A DNA stretch of 38,372 bases from Clostridiales bacterium (GCA_012524025.1 JAAYSC010000081.1:1-38372); one strand, 5' to 3'. Positions 25,367-35,800 are shown, counted from the stretch's first letter. Program-made: numbers and translations. The notes: generated by a model not told the origin, from the letters alone.

Positions 25367-28300
25367 TTACTTCACTTCAATCTCAAAGCTTTCAATAGCG
25401 TCATACTTACCGAAGGACACTTGGTTTTTGACCAGGACAGAAATTGTGTAGACTCCCGGTTTACGCGGTTTCCATACGCAGTGTTGGTCTACCGAGTAGC
25501 CCTTGAGTTGCCTGGTCCTCAAGTCCTTATCATACACATAGAACTTGTAGAGCAAGTCATCGCCGTTGGTTGCCGTGGCGTTGGCCTTGACCATGATGGG
25601 TGTTCTGGATTTAACATTGGCTTGGAGTTCGGCAGCGTTGAGGGTAATATTAGTGATATTTGCCTTGGTATCTTTGGTATCGATTACATTAACTCCAATG
25701 GATTTTGCAATCTCGTAAGAGCCTGCGCCCTCACCCTTTGCCCTGACTTGAAGGTTGTAAGAACCTACCCTGGCAGGTGTCCATTTGAGTTCGTTACTGG
25801 TGCTCCAATCTTTTAACAAGATATAGCCGGAAGCATCATAACGCCAGAAGGAGTATTGGACACCATCCAAGCCTTCAGACATCGCTGTGAAGGTTACCGC
25901 TGTGCCTTTTGGAATATCCGGTAGGTCTTTGTCGGCTGTAAGGGTAAGTTTAATATCCTTGGGGTTGACACCGGGGCGTGGAATGGTGAAGTTCCTTATA
26001 ATTCCGTCGTCGTAAGCACCGTTGGCCTCCGTACCTATGTAACCTACCCTAGTTACATAACCGCTGACCTCATAGATACCGGGTTGGTTGATACCGTAGG
26101 ATGTGATATTGTCATCTCCGGTAAACTCAACACTCCTGTAGAAGGCGCTGCGGCCGGGTTCACGAACTCTGTAGGAGAAGGAGCCGTTACCGTAGTCATT
26201 CCTGTCATTGGCCGTGCCAAAGAGCATGTCAAAGTCTAAGGAGCCGTTGTCGTATTCGAAGTTGAGGTTGTCTATGTAACCGTATTCTGTTTGGTCCTCC
26301 GTCTTGTAGAGGTCGAATCTTATCTCATAGGTCTTTTCGACTCCGCCGACTTCTGCCTTGACTTCCACTATGTAGATGCCCGGCTCAAGGTCTTCGGACA
26401 AGTTCCAGTTAAATTTATTGCTTGCTTCCGAATCGGCGTCTATTGTTGTTGCCGATTGCCCGGCAGTTACTTGTGCGCTGTAGGTCATGCCTTCAACATT
26501 GTTGCCGATTACTTCAATCACTGTTGTTTGACCCTTGATTTCACGCAGTTCATAGCCTGTGGTGACTTCACCGTCTACAACAACTTTAGTGATAACAGGT
26601 TCACCGACATCTTCGGGTGTGTAGGCGTCACGGATTTCCCTGAGGAAGTTGCCGCTGCTGTCGGCCACCCTTAAGGCCACAAGATAGTTTGGTGTAGGTG
26701 AAGTGAAGTCTTCAAAATTCATCAACTCAAACCTGATAGAGCCGTCAGTTTGCGGGTCTCCGCTTGAAGCGGGTGTATAGGCCATGGAGAGTAGCCATTG
26801 GTTGGCCGGAACATCTTCGTCTAAATTGAGTAAATCATCACTGACTATTTTCTGATAGGTCCAGATTTGGTATTGTTCGTTGGCGCTCCAACCGTATACA
26901 TCAAGCACAAACTTGCCTTCCTCAACCTTTACCACCACACCGGTCTTTACCCATTGAGCTACATAGGTTTTATCAGTATTGGGAACAGTTTCACCGGGTT
27001 GTGGGTTCCAGCCGGCAAAGCCGTAGCCTTCACGGCTTACTACGGGAGGTGTCAAGGGGGCGCCGGGAGTCATGGTGGTCGGGCCCCAGCCGCCTGTTCC
27101 GCCGTTGGCGTCAAAGGTGATGCTGACCGAGCTTACCGTCCATTGAGCCGTGTAGGTTGCATCGCCTGTGGCGGCTACTACCGTTTCATCCCAACCGTCA
27201 AAAGTATAACCTGTTTTCGTAAAGCCGGTGGGTACTTCGGGCATTTCACCGTGGTCGGTGGGTACTACAACATCATCTTCACCGTTTTCAAGTTTGAAAG
27301 TGATGGTATAGGTGTTTATCTTCCATTGAGCCGTATAGGTCGCATCTTCCGTGGCGGCTACGACTGTTTCATCCCAACCGTCAAAAGTATAACCTGTTTT
27401 TGTAAAGCCGGTAGGTACTTCGGGCATTTCACCGTGGTCGGTGGGAACTTCTACATCATCTTCACCGTTTTCAAGTTTGAAAGTGATGGTATAGGTGTTT
27501 ATCTTCCATTGAGCCGTGTAGGTTGCATCGCCTGTGGCGGCTACTACCGTTTCATCCCAACCGTCAAAAGTATAACCTGTTTTTGTAAAGCCGGTGGGTA
27601 CTTCGGGCATTTCACCGTGGTCGGTGGGTACTACGACATCATCTTCGCCGTTTTCAAGTTTGAAGGTGATGGTGTAGGTGTTAATCTTCCATTGGGCTAC
27701 ACACTCTACATTTTGTGCAGGCATGGTTTCCGGAAGCTCCGGACTCCAGCCTTGGAAAGTGTAGCCTGTCTTGGTCGGGTCTGCCGGTGGAGTGATTTCA
27801 GTGCCGTAATCTTGGGTAATGGTCGCATAAGTTTCACCGTCAACCTTAAAGGTTAAGGTGTATTCATTAACCGACCACTGGGCATTGAAAACCTTGTTTT
27901 CTGCCGGCATGGTGGAGGGAACTTCCGAACTCCAGCCTAGGAAGTCATAACCTTCCTTTTCAGGGTCGGCGGGAGCTGTAACTGTTGTTCCGTAATCTTG
28001 AGTGATTGTAGCGTAAGTTTCACCGTCAACCTTGAAGGTCAAGCTGTACTGTTTAACTTCCCATTGAGCCACACAGTTAAGATTTTCGGCCGGCATGGTG
28101 CTGGGAATCGCCGGTTCCCAACCCTTAAAGGTATAGCCTGTTTTGGTCGGGTCGGTCGGTGCGGTTACAGCAGTGCCGTAATCTTGGCTGATACTGTCGA
28201 CTTCACTGCCACCGTCAGAATCAAAGCTTATTGTAAATTCTTTTACAGTCCATTGGGCATAGAGGGTTACATCTGCCGCACCCATAGGTCCATAGCTTGC

Positions 28301-31300
28301 CTTGTCACCATAAGATGTTCCCGTGCCGTCTGCCTTGGTATTCCAGCCGGCAAAGTTGTGCCCTTCGGGGGCGGTAAAGGCATTTTCTGTTAAGTTTGCA
28401 CTTTGACCAAAGGTGATTTCTTGGTCATTCATAGAGCCGGAGCCGGCGTTACTGTCAAAGGTCACATAATAGCTGTTGACAGTCCATTGGGCAGTATAGG
28501 TCGCATCTTCCGTTGCGGCTACTACCGTCTTGTCCCAGCCGTCGAAGCTGTAGCCTTCTTTGCTCACTGTGGGTGGAGTAGGCATATCACCGTGGTCTAC
28601 ACTCTGCGAACCTCCCCCTGTTCCACCGTCAGCGTCAAAGGTGATTGTATAGGTATTAATCTTCCATTGAGCCGTGTAGGTAGTAGCTTCGGTTGCGGCG
28701 ATCAATGTCTTGTCCCAGCCGTCAAAAGTATAGCCTGTCTTGCTAAAGCCGGTGGGAGCCAAGGGCACCTCACCGTGGTCGGTGGGAACCTCTAAATCGT
28801 CATCACCGTTTTCAAGTTTAAAGGTAATGGTGTAGGTGTTTATCTTCCATTTAGCCTTATAGGTGGTAGCCTCTGTTGCGGCGACCAATGTCTTGTCCCA
28901 ACCGTCGAAAGTATAGCCTGTTCTGCTAACTGTAGGCGGAGTGGGAATTACACCGTGGTTGACCGTCTGTGTTTCGCCACCGGTTCCACCGTTGGCATCA
29001 AAGGTGATGGTATAAGTCTTAATCTTCCACTTGGCTGTATAGGTGGTGGCCTCGGTTGCTGCCACTATAGTCTTATCCCAACCGTCGAAAGTATAACCTG
29101 TTCTGCTAACCGTTGGCGGAGTGGGGGTTACACCGTGGTTTACCGTCTGTGTTTCGCCACCTGTTCCGCCGTTGGCGTCAAAAGCAATGGCGTAAGTCTT
29201 AATCTTCCACTTGGCTGTATAGGTGGTAGCCTCGGTCGCAGCGACTATGGTCTTGTCCCATCCATCGAAAGTATAGCCCGTTCTGCTAACCGTTGGCGGA
29301 GTGGGAGTTACACCGTGGTTAACCGTTTGTGTTTCGCCACCGGTTCCGCCGTTGGCATCAAAGGTAATAGTGTATGTCTTAATCTTCCATTTGGCTGTAT
29401 AGGTGGTAGCTTCAGTCGCTGCCACTATAGTCTTGTCCCAACCATCGAAAGTGTAGCCTGTTCTGCTAACTGTAGGCGGAGTGGGAATTACACCGTGGTT
29501 GACCGTTTGTGTTCCGCCACCGGTTCCGCCGTTGGCATCAAAGGTGATAGCATAAGTTTTAATCTTCCATTGAGCCGTACAGGTCATATTCTGTGCGGGC
29601 ATGGAGGTCGGCACTGCCGGGCTCCATCCTTCAAAGGTGTAGCCGGTTCTGGTCGGGTTTGCGGGCGGAGTTACCGTTGTTCCGTAATTTTGCTTAATGG
29701 GTGCAACAGCACTTCCCCCGTTTGAGTTAAAGCTGATGGTATATTCGTTTACAGTCCACTGGGCGTAGAGGGTCACGGTTGCATTGTTGGTTGTTGTGAG
29801 GTTGCTGACACTTTGACCATTCGTATAGTTGGTGCCCGAACCGTCTGCTTTGCTATTCCAGCCTGCAAAATTGTAGCCCGTCTTGTTAAAGCCGTTGCTT
29901 GTTAAAGCCTTGGCCACGCCGTAGGTGTGAGAAGAACTTGCGGTTGAACCACCGGTGGCTCCGTTGCCGTTATAGGCTACGGTATAGCTAATGGGAGTCC
30001 ATTGGGCCTTACAGTTAGTGTTTTGCGCGGGCATGGTTGTCGGGACTGTCGGGTTCCAACCCGAAAAACTATAGCCTGTCTTTGTCGGGTTGGAAGGTGG
30101 CGTTACCGTTGTTCCATAATTTTGTGTTATGGAGGAAACCGCACTGCCGCCATCGGAATTAAAGCTGATGGTGTATTGGTTTATCGTCCACTGGGCGTAA
30201 ATTTTGTGGTTGGAGGCTGTCTTTACAGTTGTCGATGAGGTGACTTGTGTCCCACCCGTTGACGCAGTATACCAACCTTTAAAGCTATAGCCTATACGGG
30301 TAGGAGTTGGAAGTGTGCCATATGTTGAGTCGTAAGTAACGGTCTTGCTGCCGGGGCTTACGGAACCACCGTTAGCGTCATAGGTTAAGGTGTAGGTGTT
30401 GGCATTCCATTGGGCATAGAGGTTTACCGTTGCCCCATTGGTAGATGTGAGGTTGGTAACACTTTGTTGATTGGAATAGCCGGTTCCCGACCCATTGGCT
30501 GCCGTGTTCCAGCCGGCAAAGGTGTAGCCGGTGCGGCTAAAACCGTTGGCATTCAAAGCCTTTGCCACATCATAGGTGTGGGAAGAATTTGCTGTTGAGC
30601 CTCCCGTACTCCCATTACCGTTATATTTTATAGCATAGGTATAGGCGTTGTAGTTATAGGTTTGGTCTACAGCGGCCCGGCGGATGTTAAAGGTTGTTTG
30701 TGAAGTGCTGGTAGTGGCTCCGCTTGCCGAGCCAAGGCTATATCCCGTGTAGCTGTTAGGTCCTACGGTAACATTATCGCCCGAGTTAAAGGTGGTCGGA
30801 CCTTCGGTAATGGTTGCCTTATTGCTGTTAAACTTGTGCTCTACCTTAGCGGAAAATGTCTTTCTGGTTAAGGCATTAAATTTTGTCTGAATATCATTGG
30901 TTGTGGTTGTGTTGGTCGGGTTGCCCAGCCTTTCCGCCGCAAGCTTAATTGAAGCCTCATAAGCGGCAAAGTCACCGGTATAATCTGCCGACTGTAGCCC
31001 CTTGTTTATGTAGGTGCGAACATTAGAGCGAAGGGCAGATTTGTCAACCTTGTTAATTTTAATGTTTACATGGTTAACGGTGCCGTTCCACTCACCGCCA
31101 TTATTCATCTTAACGGCGCCCCTGATTAACAAATCTTGGGTTCCGGCGCCCGAGGTTAGAGCTTTGGAAAACATTCGTTTACCCGTTTGGTCCCCGACCT
31201 TTGCACCGATACCTCTGCCGACATTTGCAGTGTTGGATCCGTCATGGATAACGCCGGTTGGTTGCCCCGAAGAACCCCAATAAGGGTTGAATTCGCTCGA

Positions 31301-32269
31301 TTTGTTCTTATTAACAGTAGCATTTCCCTGATAGGGTCCATCAGTGTAATCGGATACATACCAATAGCCTTCGTTGTCCATTCTATCGCTATCGGTAATG
31401 ACAAGTCCGTACCTGAAATTGGGGATTTGGTTTATATTGGAATAACGGCTACGATCAACAACCAAGCTAGCTGTAGGGCTGTTCTCAATGCGCAAGAGGT
31501 CGTCACCGTCGCCTTCAAGGTTATGATAATTTGTACCTCTACCGCTACCGCCAAACCATCCGCTTACCCCATCATTGTTTGGAGCAGTAATAGTTCCCAT
31601 CATCGGGTTCATAATTTTCCCACTTGTTCGGTTGACACCGTGAGTACCACCGCTGACCGAGTGGATACCCGTTGCATAAGTAAAGGCCTGAAGATAAGCT
31701 TTGATACCGTCGGAAACACCGTCCTTGTTATAGGTTCTTATGGCCGAAGCGACAGGTTCAAGATAGGGCGCATAAGCCACAGAATAGGCCTTGGCAGTCA
31801 TGGTGATGCCATTAACGACATAAGAAGCGGTCCAAGTAATTGTGGAAACACTGCCTTCGGAGATTGCCGTGGATAAGGTGCCGGCGGTAACCGTTGTACT
31901 CAAGGTGGCGCTGTTTGAGTTAGACGCGCCGAGGGTAACAGCGGCTCCGCTGGCGGAAATAGACACCGATGATGCACCGGGACAGTTGAAATAAACCACA
32001 CCGGAGGTTTTATTGTATTCGGTGTTTAGGGTACCGGAGGTGTTACAGTCGGCATAATACTGAAACCTGTTCATAGTTCCGTTAGCCGGCTGTAGATAGA
32101 TTGTTTCCGGGACATAAAAGGTTATTGCCCCCGGCCCATCAGCATTGTTCAAAACCTCGGCCTCGGGCAAGTCGATTCCCAGCTTTCCTGTGGAAAGACC
32201 TATAGCCACCGTTCCAAAAAACAAAACAAATACCAGTAATAAACTTAAGCCTCTTTTTGTGTTTTTCAT
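25367..32269 (-). CDS. giant secreted protein with 19 InlB B-repeats
   Basis: This ~2300-residue protein starts with a signal peptide (MKNTKRGLSLLLVFVLFFGTVAIG) and the N-terminal domain opening ITFYVPETIYLQPA that it shares with the dockerin protein. A FIVAR-like helical segment (about 405-470) and 19 InlB B-repeats (about 544-1773, motif ...GYTFDGW...YTAQW) follow. The C-terminal region (about 1774-2300) contains Ig-like or Y_Y_Y-like domains (YSFWRYDASGYILLKDW, GSYNLQVRAKGE) shared with the 1751-residue neighbour. No LPXTG, SLH or dockerin is seen, so surface retention is unclear. Likely adhesin or stalk (inference). ATG at 32269 is chosen because AAGGA lies eight bases upstream; the ATG at 32278 touches that site. 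Confidence 0.88.
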   Translation of the reverse strand: MKNTKRGLSLLLVFVLFFGTVAIGLSTGKLGIDLPEAEVLNNADGPGAITFYVPETIYLQPANGTMNRFQYYADCNTSGTLNTEYNKTSGVVYFNCPGASSVSISASGAAVTLGASNSNSATLSTTVTAGTLSTAISEGSVSTITWTASYVVNGITMTAKAYSVAYAPYLEPVASAIRTYNKDGVSDGIKAYLQAFTYATGIHSVSGGTHGVNRTSGKIMNPMMGTITAPNNDGVSGWFGGSGRGTNYHNLEGDGDDLLRIENSPTASLVVDRSRYSNINQIPNFRYGLVITDSDRMDNEGYWYVSDYTDGPYQGNATVNKNKSSEFNPYWGSSGQPTGVIHDGSNTANVGRGIGAKVGDQTGKRMFSKALTSGAGTQDLLIRGAVKMNNGGEWNGTVNHVNIKINKVDKSALRSNVRTYINKGLQSADYTGDFAAYEASIKLAAERLGNPTNTTTTNDIQTKFNALTRKTFSAKVEHKFNSNKATITEGPTTFNSGDNVTVGPNSYTGYSLGSASGATTSTSQTTFNIRRAAVDQTYNYNAYTYAIKYNGNGSTGGSTANSSHTYDVAKALNANGFSRTGYTFAGWNTAANGSGTGYSNQQSVTNLTSTNGATVNLYAQWNANTYTLTYDANGGSVSPGSKTVTYDSTYGTLPTPTRIGYSFKGWYTASTGGTQVTSSTTVKTASNHKIYAQWTINQYTISFNSDGGSAVSSITQNYGTTVTPPSNPTKTGYSFSGWNPTVPTTMPAQNTNCKAQWTPISYTVAYNGNGATGGSTASSSHTYGVAKALTSNGFNKTGYNFAGWNSKADGSGTNYTNGQSVSNLTTTNNATVTLYAQWTVNEYTISFNSNGGSAVAPIKQNYGTTVTPPANPTRTGYTFEGWSPAVPTSMPAQNMTCTAQWKIKTYAITFDANGGTGGGTQTVNHGVIPTPPTVSRTGYTFDGWDKTIVAATEATTYTAKWKIKTYTITFDANGGTGGETQTVNHGVTPTPPTVSRTGYTFDGWDKTIVAATEATTYTAKWKIKTYAIAFDANGGTGGETQTVNHGVTPTPPTVSRTGYTFDGWDKTIVAATEATTYTAKWKIKTYTITFDANGGTGGETQTVNHGVIPTPPTVSRTGYTFDGWDKTLVAATEATTYKAKWKINTYTITFKLENGDDDLEVPTDHGEVPLAPTGFSKTGYTFDGWDKTLIAATEATTYTAQWKINTYTITFDADGGTGGGSQSVDHGDMPTPPTVSKEGYSFDGWDKTVVAATEDATYTAQWTVNSYYVTFDSNAGSGSMNDQEITFGQSANLTENAFTAPEGHNFAGWNTKADGTGTSYGDKASYGPMGAADVTLYAQWTVKEFTISFDSDGGSEVDSISQDYGTAVTAPTDPTKTGYTFKGWEPAIPSTMPAENLNCVAQWEVKQYSLTFKVDGETYATITQDYGTTVTAPADPEKEGYDFLGWSSEVPSTMPAENKVFNAQWSVNEYTLTFKVDGETYATITQDYGTEITPPADPTKTGYTFQGWSPELPETMPAQNVECVAQWKINTYTITFKLENGEDDVVVPTDHGEMPEVPTGFTKTGYTFDGWDETVVAATGDATYTAQWKINTYTITFKLENGEDDVEVPTDHGEMPEVPTGFTKTGYTFDGWDETVVAATEDATYTAQWKINTYTITFKLENGEDDVVVPTDHGEMPEVPTGFTKTGYTFDGWDETVVAATGDATYTAQWTVSSVSITFDANGGTGGWGPTTMTPGAPLTPPVVSREGYGFAGWNPQPGETVPNTDKTYVAQWVKTGVVVKVEEGKFVLDVYGWSANEQYQIWTYQKIVSDDLLNLDEDVPANQWLLSMAYTPASSGDPQTDGSIRFELMNFEDFTSPTPNYLVALRVADSSGNFLREIRDAYTPEDVGEPVITKVVVDGEVTTGYELREIKGQTTVIEVIGNNVEGMTYSAQVTAGQSATTIDADSEASNKFNWNLSEDLEPGIYIVEVKAEVGGVEKTYEIRFDLYKTEDQTEYGYIDNLNFEYDNGSLDFDMLFGTANDRNDYGNGSFSYRVREPGRSAFYRSVEFTGDDNITSYGINQPGIYEVSGYVTRVGYIGTEANGAYDDGIIRNFTIPRPGVNPKDIKLTLTADKDLPDIPKGTAVTFTAMSEGLDGVQYSFWRYDASGYILLKDWSTSNELKWTPARVGSYNLQVRAKGEGAGSYEIAKSIGVNVIDTKDTKANITNITLNAAELQANVKSRTPIMVKANATATNGDDLLYKFYVYDKDLRTRQLKGYSVDQHCVWKPRKPGVYTISVLVKNQVSFGKYDAIESFEIEVK
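27140..27688 (-). repeat. three tandem 183-bp B-repeat units
   Basis: Units at 27506-27688, 27323-27505 and 27140-27322 each encode 61 residues (KINTYTITFKLENGEDD...YTAQW, residues about 1528-1710). They differ at only a few codons, for example VVV/VEV and ATG/ATE. Recent duplication is evident. Confidence 0.92.
28847..29566 (-). repeat. four tandem 180-bp B-repeat units
   Basis: Units begin at 29566, 29386, 29206 and 29026 with exact 180-base period, each encoding 60 residues (KIKTY(A/T)I(T/A)FDANGG...TYTAKW, residues about 902-1141). Differences are mostly silent or conservative. Confidence 0.92.
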
Positions 32270-32412
32270 ATCAACCATCCTTTTACCAAGCTACCATATT
32301 GCTTCATAAATCATAAAATAATAGTCAAAGCTCTAAATGCAACCAGCGTTTAGAAGAGTCAGTCTTATCAAGATGACAAAACAAACCTTGGTGCATACAC
32401 TTTCACCCAATC

Positions 32413-32441
32413 ATTGTAGCCATTTTTTCAGGAGCTGTCAA
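32413..32441 (-). promoter_or_regulatory. sigma-A promoter of the 2300-residue gene
   Basis: On the minus strand, a perfect TTGACA (32436-32441) and TACAAT (32413-32418) are spaced by 17 bases. This gives a 5' leader of about 135 bases before the ATG at 32269; I found no known riboswitch in it. Confidence 0.75.
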
Positions 32442-32532
32442 CAAAACACCTTAATTGTTTTTAACCGTGTAGCTTTTTGTGCAAGTTGCCAAAAACGATG
32501 GTGCCTTGTCATACCTTTGTCACAATTGTTCC

Positions 32533-32554
32533 GGGTAGACACACAGGTCTGCCC
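32533..32554. other. isolated hairpin upstream of the 2300-residue gene promoter
   Basis: GGGTAGAC (32533-32540) pairs with GTCTGCCC (32547-32554), with one wobble and a 6-base loop. It is without a T-tract and lies between the promoter (32413-32441) and the hairpin-chain element. Role unknown; the rest of 32442-32610 shows nothing else. Confidence 0.4.
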
Positions 32555-32610
32555 ATACCGCCCCCCGCCAAAATGAAAATGGCAAAGGGCAAATGATGCC
32601 TAAGGCAAGT

Positions 32611-32784
32611 AAGGCAACCTTCGGTTGCGCTTATTGTGGGCTGTGCCCACGCTTATGGGCGACCAAGGTCGCCGCTTATGGCATCGCCGCGGGCGATGCG
32701 TTTAACGATTGTGTTCTATTGTTCACCGCGCCGACAGGCGCCTTAAGCTATTGTTCAACGCAAAACGCAGTTTTGCCTTAAACG
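32611..32784. repeat. intergenic hairpin-chain element, copy B (with extra module)
   Basis: Second copy of the element at 25150-25300, same orientation, 174 bases. Hairpins: GCAACC/GGTTGC (32614-32628), GTGGGC/GCCCAC (32636-32650), extra GGCGACC/GGTCGCC (32658-32673), GCATCGCC/GGCGATGC (32681-32699), then the GCGCC/GGCGC and GCAAAAC/GTTTTGC stems as in copy A. The extra hairpin plus one linker GCTTATG (32674-32680, repeating 32651-32657) makes the only length difference, 23 bases. The six substitutions relative to copy A all fall in loops or linkers. Confidence 0.88.
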
Positions 32785-32804
32785 GCCGATTTAGCGGCCC
32801 AGAT

Positions 32805-32846
32805 AAAAAAAGAGCCCCGACTTTCGTCGGAGCCCTTAGTTTTTTT
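32805..32846 (-). terminator. terminator after the 1751-residue gene
   Basis: On the minus strand GGGCTCCGAC pairs with GTCGGGGCTC (arms 32826-32835 and 32812-32821) using two G-U wobbles, with a GAAA loop, followed by T7. It is homologous to the terminator at 25321-25364, but on the plus strand the same changes are C-A mismatches, so this copy favours minus-strand termination. Confidence 0.88.
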
Positions 32847-32850
32847 GCTT

Positions 32851-35800
32851 CTATTCCACCGTAACCGTTACCCGCTTAATTGCATCATACTTACCGTAAG
32901 AAACTTGGTTCTTGACCAGAACCATAATTTGGTAAGTGCCGGCCTTGCGTGGTGTCCAAAGCACATCGCCCGAAGGTGAGTAGTTCCTAAGCTGACGGGT
33001 TAGCATGAACTCGTCATGGATATAGAATTTATAAAGCAGGTCATCACCGTCAGAACCGGTAGCGTTGGCCTTAATCATAATGGGCACACGGGCCTTGGCA
33101 TTGGCGTTAAGACCTTCTTCGTTAATGGTAATCACAACGCCTTGAGCCTTGGATTCATCCGGGTCAACTATGCTCACGGCTATGGATTTGCTTACTTCAT
33201 AAGACTTGGCAAGCTCACCCTTGGCCCTGACTTGAATGTTATAGTCACCGACTTTACCCGGTGTCCAAGTAAGGAAGTTGTCGGCACTCCAGTCCTTAAC
33301 CAAAATGTAACCCTTGGCATCATATCGCCAGAAGGAGTATTCAACCGATTCACTGCCTATGCCGGCAATACTTGCCTCAGCCACAATGGTAATGGGCAGT
33401 CCCTTGTTGAGCGTGAAGGAGTGTCCTCCGTTACCGTTAACCTCAACCGTCAGGCTTGAGGGGTCGGAACTGCGTTTAATGTTAAAGTGCTTGATTATAC
33501 CGTCATCCCATCCGCCGGGGGTAGCCAAGCCGCTGTCCCTGTTAACAAGGCCTGTCAGTTGGTAGTAACCATAGGCATCCATGTCTTGGTCAAGTTGGGC
33601 ATCGTTGTAGGATTTGTCGGAATTAATCGGAGCCTTCCTGCCGGGTTCGCCTATTCTATAGTAGAAGTGACCGACCTTGTTGGAAGTGGGCTTAATACCT
33701 ATATTGGTGGTAATTATGTTATAAAGGTTTGAAATAACGCCGCCGCCGGTGATTTCAAGCTCATCAATTTCGGCATATTCTACTTCTTCATCTAAACTGT
33801 AAAGGGTGAAGTGGAGGGTGCGTTCATCCGAAGAATTATCGTTAGAAGCCGTGACCTTGACCGTATAGGAACGAGGCTCAAGTCCTGAAATATTCCAAAC
33901 AAACTCATTGCCGTTTACAGGTGTCAAATCCTCTGCCATGTCAAGAACTGTGGCTGTGTAGGTCAAATCTTCAAAGTTTCCTACAACCTTAATGGTGGTT
34001 GAACCATCGGCAATATCCTTAACAAGGCGGATTTCACTGTAGGGGTCACTGTCGTCCTGAGCACTGCCCTTGACATATTCACCGTCAACCAAAACCTTGG
34101 TAATAACAGCGATGTCTAAATCTTCGGCTGTGTAAGAATTGTTCAGTTCAAAGATATAGTCACCGTTTTCATCTGCTATGCGCAAGGCAACTGTGTAGTT
34201 TTCGTTTGGAGAGGTAAACTTATCGATTATAAAGACGAGCTTATCATCCTCAAGAGTGCCCATAGCCCCTTTAGTGTAAGGCATGGAAAGGACCCATTGG
34301 TTGGCAGGAATATCCGCCTCATCATCCAAGATAAGGTCGCTTGTAATTTTTTGGTAGCTCCAAATCTGATAGCTGTAATCTTCGGAAAAACCGGTGATTG
34401 TTACCGCTATTTTATTATCTTCAAGGGACTTAATTTCCATAGAAGTTTCTGCCCATTGGGCGGTATAAGTTGTGTCTTGGGTAGCTTGGACAATTTCCGG
34501 TGACCAACCCTTGAAGGCATAACCTACCCGCCTTACGGTAGGTGGAATCGGCATTTCACCCTGCCTGACTTCAAGGCTTGCCCCGCCTTGGCCGCCGTTG
34601 GCGTCAAAGGTGATGGTGTAATCGTTCGCAGGGTCCCATTTTGCATAGAAAATAACATTTGAAGAACTAATGGTATAGGGCCAGGTAAGCGCTTGGCTGT
34701 ATTGGTCATCTTCATACCAACCGGCAAAATCGTAGCCGGTTCTTGTAGGTTGGGAAGGCTCGGAGATTTGTGTGCCCAGCACATTTGTGATGCTGTCAAC
34801 AGCAGACCCGCCCTTGCTGTGGAAGGCGACCGTGTAGTAGTTTGGAGCCCATTGGGCGTATAGGGTTGAGGAAGAACCGCTTGTTTGACTGAGGTTCATC
34901 ACAAGCTGTTGGTCGTTATAATCAGTACCGGAGCCGTCAGCTGCGGTGTTCCAGCCGGCAAAGGAGTAGCCGGTTTTTGAGAATTCATTGGCTGTGAGCG
35001 CTTGGGGGGCATTGTAATTGTGCCCGGAGGAGACAGTGGAGCCGGAGTCGCTACCGTTGCCATCATAGTTTATTGTATAAGTATTGGGGGTCCACTTGGC
35101 GTAGAAGGTTACATTTGTTCCGATTGTGTGAGGCCAGGAAACCGCCTGGCTAAGTTCTTCATCCGTAAACCAGCCGACAAAGCTGTAACCTTCCCTAGTG
35201 GGTGCCGTAGGTTGGGAAACCACTTTTCCGTCATCATCAGTGATTGGATCCACCATACTTCCACCGTTGGTCATAAAGCTAATTGTGTGCTGGTTTGAAG
35301 ACCATTGGGCAACACAGACTAAATCTTGAGCAGGCATATAGGTCGGAACTTGAGGATGCCAACCGCTAAAGATATAGCCCGCTTTAGTCGGGGCGGCCGG
35401 AGCTGTAAGAGCGGAGCCGAAAATTTGGGTGATTGAATCGACAGAGCTTCCACCGGCGGAATCAAAGGTGATTGTATATTCTTTGGGTGACCATTGGGCG
35501 TAAAGGGTTACATTTGCCGTATCCATGGGGCCGTAGGAGGCCTTGTCCGCATAAGAATCACCGCTGCCATCGGCCTTGGTGTTCCAAGCGTTGAAGCTGT
35601 AGCCCGTGCGGCTGTAGTTGTTTTCATTTAGGGTTGCGGTTGAGTTGTAGTCTATAAATTGGTTGCTCATGCTTCCGTCGCCGCCATTGGCGTTAAAGCT
35701 GATGGTATATTGATTAACCGTCCACTTGGCATGAAGGGTTGTATCTTCCGTAACGGTGTAAGGCCATGTGACAGCTGTTGTAAGCCCGGAATCGCTATAC

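Noticed and set aside
26867-27856. Long plus-strand open frame (329 codons) and several neighbours between 25421 and 31876
   Set aside because: They lie antisense to the B-repeat genes, repeat with the same 180-bp period, and have no ribosome sites; the openness is a by-product of repeat codon composition.
28847-29566. Regular repeats considered as a CRISPR array
   Set aside because: The period is 180 bases, units are in frame, similarity covers the entire unit without spacers, and no cas genes are present.
32593-32781. Similar short plus-strand frames in both hairpin-chain copies (also 25085-25273), sharing residues like AYGIAAGDA and FTAP
   Set aside because: The 23-base indel is not a multiple of three, so the frame upstream is not conserved, there is no ribosome site, and substitutions follow hairpin structure rather than codons.
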